The translations under genes were made by a program, and so were the position numbers. The notes below the pieces were generated by a model. The model worked only from the letters and a program-made list of their open reading frames with translations, was not told where the DNA came from and searched no databases. DNA of 64,000 nucleotides from Leisingera methylohalidivorans DSM 14336 (lineage in GTDB: Bacteria > Pseudomonadota > Alphaproteobacteria > Rhodobacterales > Rhodobacteraceae): assembly GCF_000511355.1 (NCBI RefSeq), contig NC_023135.1, positions 255,462-319,461 on the forward strand. Reading direction: 5' to 3'. Positions 61,042 to 64,000 of the stretch are shown here, piece by piece. How positions within the stretch are numbered: the first letter of the stretch is position 1; each line of letters opens with the position of its first letter.

Positions 61042-62984
61042 GCCTTGCTGCTCCTGCTGCCCAGGGGGCGCTTGACACGCTCGCGTTCCAGCCGCTCCTG
61101 CTGTGCCTTGATGCGGCTGCGGTCCCCTTTGGGGTAGGCTTCCAGCGGCGGAGTGCCATCGTAGAGTGCTTGCAGCAACACGTCGCGGGCAATCGGCGCC
61201 GCCGCTCTGGAGCCGCCGCCGCCATGCTCGACCACCACGGCCACGGCATATTTCGGGTTATCGTAGGGGGCAAAACAGACGTACAGAGCATGGTCGCGCC
61301 GGTCCCAGGGCAGATCCTTGTTGCGGATCACCCCTGCGGCCCGTTCGGCGGCGGTGATGTTTCGGACCTGGCTGGTGCCGCTTTTGCCGGCCATCCGTAT
61401 GTTGTCAGCGATGATGCGGGAGCGGTAGCCGGTGCCCCGGCGGTCGTTGCTGACCGAGTACATGCCGCGCCGCACCATGCGCAGGTTGTTTTCGCTGACA
61501 TCCAGGGGAGCGCCCGCGCCGCTGGGCTGTTCCACCCCGTCAAGCGATTTGAGCAGCCGCGGCGTCACGCTGCGCCCGGTGGCGATCCGTGCGGTCATCA
61601 CCGCCAGCTGCAACGGCGAGGCGAGCGTGAAGCCTTGGCCGATTGAGGAGTTCGCTGTGTCGCCGATCAGCCAGTCCTTGCCGTAAGAGCGGGCTTTCCA
61701 TTCCTTAGTCGGCGTGATCCCCTGTGCCACAGCCGACATCGGCAGATCGTGCCTGATGCCCAGCCCGAATTTGTTGGCCATGGCAGAGATGTTGTCGATC
61801 CCGGTCTTGATTGCCACGTCATAGTAATAAACATCGCAGGACCGTTTCAGTGAAGTATTGAGGTCCACATGCCCGTGGCCCGCCCGTTTCCAGCAATGGA
61901 AGCGGCGGCCGGCAACTTTCAGATGGCCCGGGCACCAGACGGTTTCCTCAGGTCCGATCACACCCTGTTCCAGCGCCGCCAGCGCGGTGATCATCTTAAA
62001 AGTAGAGCCAGGCGGGTAGGTGCCCTGCACGGTCTTGTTGGAGAGCGGGCGGTATTCGTCTTCGGTCAGCATCCGGTAATCGGCCACCGAAATGCCGCGC
62101 ACGAACAGATTGGGGTCGAAACTGGGTGAAGAGCAGATCGCGCGGATATCGCCGTCTTCGCAATCGATCACCACCGCCGCCGCGCTTTCCCGGCCCAGCC
62201 GGGCCTGCACATAGTTTTGCAGCTCTGCGTCAGTGGTCAGCTGCATGTCTGAGCCGGATATGCCCTCGCGCCGGTCCAGCTCACGCATCACCCGGCCGGT
62301 GGCGTTCACTTCCACCCGCTTGGCACCGGCCTTGCCGCGCAGCACGTCCTCGCGCTTGGCCTCGAAACCTACCTTGCCGATCTGAAAGCGCGGGATCAGA
62401 AGCACCGGCTCGGGGTCTTCCATCTTGCTCAGGTCATAATCCGAGACCGGCCCGACATAGCCCACCACATGGGCAAAGTCGCCAAGCTGCGGATAGACCC
62501 GGGTCAGGCCGACCTCGGGCGTCACACCTGGCAGGGCCGGGGCGTTCACTGCCACCTTGGATATATCCTCCCAGCCGATCCGGTCGGCCAGGGTGATCGG
62601 CAGGAAGGGCGGCGACCGGCGCATCTCGGTGCGGGCGCGCTCCAGGTCTTCGGGATCCAGCGGCAGCAGGCGCGACAATTTATCAATCACCGCCTCCACG
62701 TCGCCGGCATCCTCGGGCACCACTGTAATCCGGTAGGACGGGGAGTTTTGCGCGATGATCAGCCCGTTGCGGTCGAAGATCTGCCCGCGGGCAGGCGGCA
62801 GCAGGCGGATGTTGATCCGGTTTTCCTCGGCCAGCAGGCGGAACTCATCCGCTTGATCCACTTGCAGAAAACGCATTCTTGCCGCCAGCCCGCCTGCAAA
62901 GGCCAGCTGCAGCCCGCCCAGCAGCAACGCGCGCCGGGTCATCTTGCCGTGCGAGACGTCCAGATCCTTGGAGTTGCGTTTCAT
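61038..62984 (-). CDS. mrdA: penicillin-binding protein 2
   Basis: A 648-residue class B PBP: an N-terminal membrane anchor (ALLLGGLQLAFAGGLAARM), dimerisation/pedestal domain (RGQIFDRNGLIIAQNSPSYR), and transpeptidase domain. The active Ser is in YPPGSTFKMITALAALE (S-x-x-K), the second motif is around KRSCDVYYYDVAIK, and the third is MAGKSGTSQVRN (K-S-G). It cross-links peptidoglycan during side-wall growth. Overlaps both mreD (4 bases) and rodA (4 bases). Confidence 0.96.
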   Translation of the reverse strand: MKRNSKDLDVSHGKMTRRALLLGGLQLAFAGGLAARMRFLQVDQADEFRLLAEENRINIRLLPPARGQIFDRNGLIIAQNSPSYRITVVPEDAGDVEAVIDKLSRLLPLDPEDLERARTEMRRSPPFLPITLADRIGWEDISKVAVNAPALPGVTPEVGLTRVYPQLGDFAHVVGYVGPVSDYDLSKMEDPEPVLLIPRFQIGKVGFEAKREDVLRGKAGAKRVEVNATGRVMRELDRREGISGSDMQLTTDAELQNYVQARLGRESAAAVVIDCEDGDIRAICSSPSFDPNLFVRGISVADYRMLTEDEYRPLSNKTVQGTYPPGSTFKMITALAALEQGVIGPEETVWCPGHLKVAGRRFHCWKRAGHGHVDLNTSLKRSCDVYYYDVAIKTGIDNISAMANKFGLGIRHDLPMSAVAQGITPTKEWKARSYGKDWLIGDTANSSIGQGFTLASPLQLAVMTARIATGRSVTPRLLKSLDGVEQPSGAGAPLDVSENNLRMVRRGMYSVSNDRRGTGYRSRIIADNIRMAGKSGTSQVRNITAAERAAGVIRNKDLPWDRRDHALYVCFAPYDNPKYAVAVVVEHGGGGSRAAAPIARDVLLQALYDGTPPLEAYPKGDRSRIKAQQERLERERVKRPLGSRSSKA

Positions 62985-63520
62985 CGGCGGCTCATCAGGG
63001 TTTCGGCTTCGGACGGGGAGAGTTTACGGACGCCCAGAATAGTCTGGCTGACCCAAACTGCCAGCGGATAGGCGAGGATGGTCATCACAATCTGGATCAC
63101 GGTCAGGCTCAGCGGCGCCTGTTCCACGCCAAACACCACAAGAACCAGCCGGTTCAATGTGAAAACCCCGGTCAGGGTCACGCCAGCCGCCAGCCATTCG
63201 CTGGCGAATGTGCTTTCCCGTTGCGGCGCCGCGCGCCCTTTCAGGTATTCGCAGGCCAGCACCGCCAGCAGCGCCAGCAATCCGGGCGGGCGCTGGAACA
63301 GAAAATCCGCAAGCAGCATGACCAGGGCAATCGACAGCGCGGGCACAAAGTCGGGCCGCCGCAGCGACCAGGTCATGGCCAGCAGCAGCAGGAAATCCGG
63401 CGGCGCCCAAAACCGAGGCTCGGTGTTGAGCGGCAGCAGGTGAAAAAACATGATCATCAGCGCCAGCCCTGGAAAGGTCAGGCGCATGGTCCAGATCCGG
63501 GCAGGCGAAGTGTTAGCCAT
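62981..63520 (-). CDS. mreD: rod shape-determining protein MreD
   Basis: A 179-residue membrane protein from ATG 63520 (MANTSPARIWTMRLTFPGLA); an upstream in-frame ATG at 63604 would overlap mreC heavily. Five or so hydrophobic segments, with PPDFLLLLAMTWSLRRPDFV and FLFQRPPGLLALLAVLACEY typical of MreD. It links MreC and the PBP2-RodA complex to MreB filaments. It overlaps mreC by 8 bases and mrdA by 4. Confidence 0.9.
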   Translation of the reverse strand: MANTSPARIWTMRLTFPGLALMIMFFHLLPLNTEPRFWAPPDFLLLLAMTWSLRRPDFVPALSIALVMLLADFLFQRPPGLLALLAVLACEYLKGRAAPQRESTFASEWLAAGVTLTGVFTLNRLVLVVFGVEQAPLSLTVIQIVMTILAYPLAVWVSQTILGVRKLSPSEAETLMSRR

Positions 63521-64000
63521 TGCCCGCCTCAGCCGTTCCTTCAGCGCTGCCGTCTCCCAGCCCTTCAGGCCGCGGCTGCGGAATCGGATCACCCGGGGCT
63601 GCACCGACCAGCCCGCCGGGATCCTGGATCACTTCGGTTCCGTGATGGCGCAGCACCCGCAGAAACTCCAGCCGGCTGTAATCGGCGGACAGCCGCACCC
63701 GCATCCGCCCCGAGCGGTCCTTGGCCACCTGGCCGATCAGCAGGCCTGCCGGAAACACCGAGCCGTCGCCGGAGGAAATCACCCGGTCGCCGGGCCGCAC
63801 GAGATCGGGGTTTTCCAGAAAGCTCAGGACTGGCGCGGCGCTGTTGTCGCCGGTGACCAGCGCGGTCTGGCCGGAGGGCTGGATGGCAGCCGGAACAGCG
63901 CTGGCGGCGTCGGTCAGCAGAATAACACGCGCTGTGTCGCGCCCGGTACCGGAAATCCGGCCCACCAGCCCGATCCCGTCCATCGCGGCCCAGCCGTCAT
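63513..64000 (-). CDS. mreC: rod shape-determining protein MreC, C-terminal part
   Basis: The N-terminal part lies beyond the right edge; 162 codons are visible. They read DGWAAMDGIGLVGRISGTGR, VILLTDAASAVPAAIQPSGQ and GDRVISSGDGSVFPAGLLIG, the beta-barrel domain of MreC, ending with a Pro/Glu-rich tail. MreC is the periplasmic scaffold of the elongasome. It is the upstream member of the operon and overlaps mreD by 8 bases. Confidence 0.93.
   Translation of the reverse strand, partial: DGWAAMDGIGLVGRISGTGRDTARVILLTDAASAVPAAIQPSGQTALVTGDNSAAPVLSFLENPDLVRPGDRVISSGDGSVFPAGLLIGQVAKDRSGRMRVRLSADYSRLEFLRVLRHHGTEVIQDPGGLVGAAPGDPIPQPRPEGLGDGSAEGTAEAGNG

Overview
The window is GC-rich, densely packed alphaproteobacterial chromosome. 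Gene content and order point to a roseobacter-type Rhodobacteraceae (Leisingera/Phaeobacter/Ruegeria-like). Pointers are the rpmH-rnpA-yidD-ttcA block, the fdsGBA-fdhD-fdsD NAD-dependent formate dehydrogenase operon, a phenylacetate sub-cluster, an RpoH-type sigma factor, and the mreC-mreD-mrdA-rodA cell-shape operon. Species cannot be fixed from the sequence alone. Almost all genes start with ATG, neighbours commonly overlap by 4 bases, and most of the window reads as core genome.

Layout. 1-1.3 kb (minus): ttcA (cut by the window edge), yidD, rnpA, rpmH. 1.5-5.2 kb: TVP38-family membrane protein, MerA/Lpd-like flavoprotein and an orphan sensor kinase, then tRNA-Arg(ACG). 5.5-11.7 kb: a nitrosative-stress neighbourhood with flavohaemoglobin hmp, two NsrR-like Rrf2 regulators, an HPP-CBS membrane protein, a nitronate monooxygenase-like enzyme and 5-formyl-THF cyclo-ligase. 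12.2-19.2 kb: LysR regulator and the formate dehydrogenase operon. 19.5-24.9 kb: CPA1 antiporter with a cyclic-nucleotide-binding tail, an Rnk-like protein, D-amino acid dehydrogenase. 25.2-28.2 kb: a patch of decayed accessory DNA (HlyD pseudogene, IS256 fragment, IS110-type pseudogene, tyrosine-integrase remnant) beside tRNA-Met(CAT). 28.4-34.6 kb: paaX, paaZ and paaG-paaI-paaK plus a TetR regulator. 34.7-64 kb: mostly housekeeping (OmpA-like protein, trpS, rhomboid-like protein, murJ-glnD-lpoA-like operon, rsmI-yraN-gshB-hydrolase, comM, GST, cobU and a phosphatase, rpoH-chaN, coaBC-dut-moeB-like, M3 peptidase, ghrA-like, rodA-mrdA-mreD-mreC).

How the parts work together. The 5.5-11 kb block looks like a small regulon. 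An inverted repeat between hmp and the first Rrf2 gene fits the E. coli-type NsrR operator. A similar site precedes the HPP-CBS gene, and a variant site lies over the promoter of the second Rrf2 gene. The formate operon promoter carries several overlapping CTAT/ATAG-type dyads next to its LysR gene. The phenylacetate genes carry two regulator genes (PaaX and TetR types) and an ACCG/CGGT dyad in the paaZ-paaG divergent promoter. The ring-epoxidising paaABCDE genes are not in the window.

I found no CRISPR array, prophage, toxin-antitoxin or defence system, and no gene set I can call a new biological system. The strongest leads are the two-NsrR nitrosative locus with its HPP-CBS member, the readable decay history of the mobile-element patch, a catalytically dead rhomboid homologue, and the rpoH-chaN overlap. 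All family assignments are from reading the translated sequence; no database search was run.
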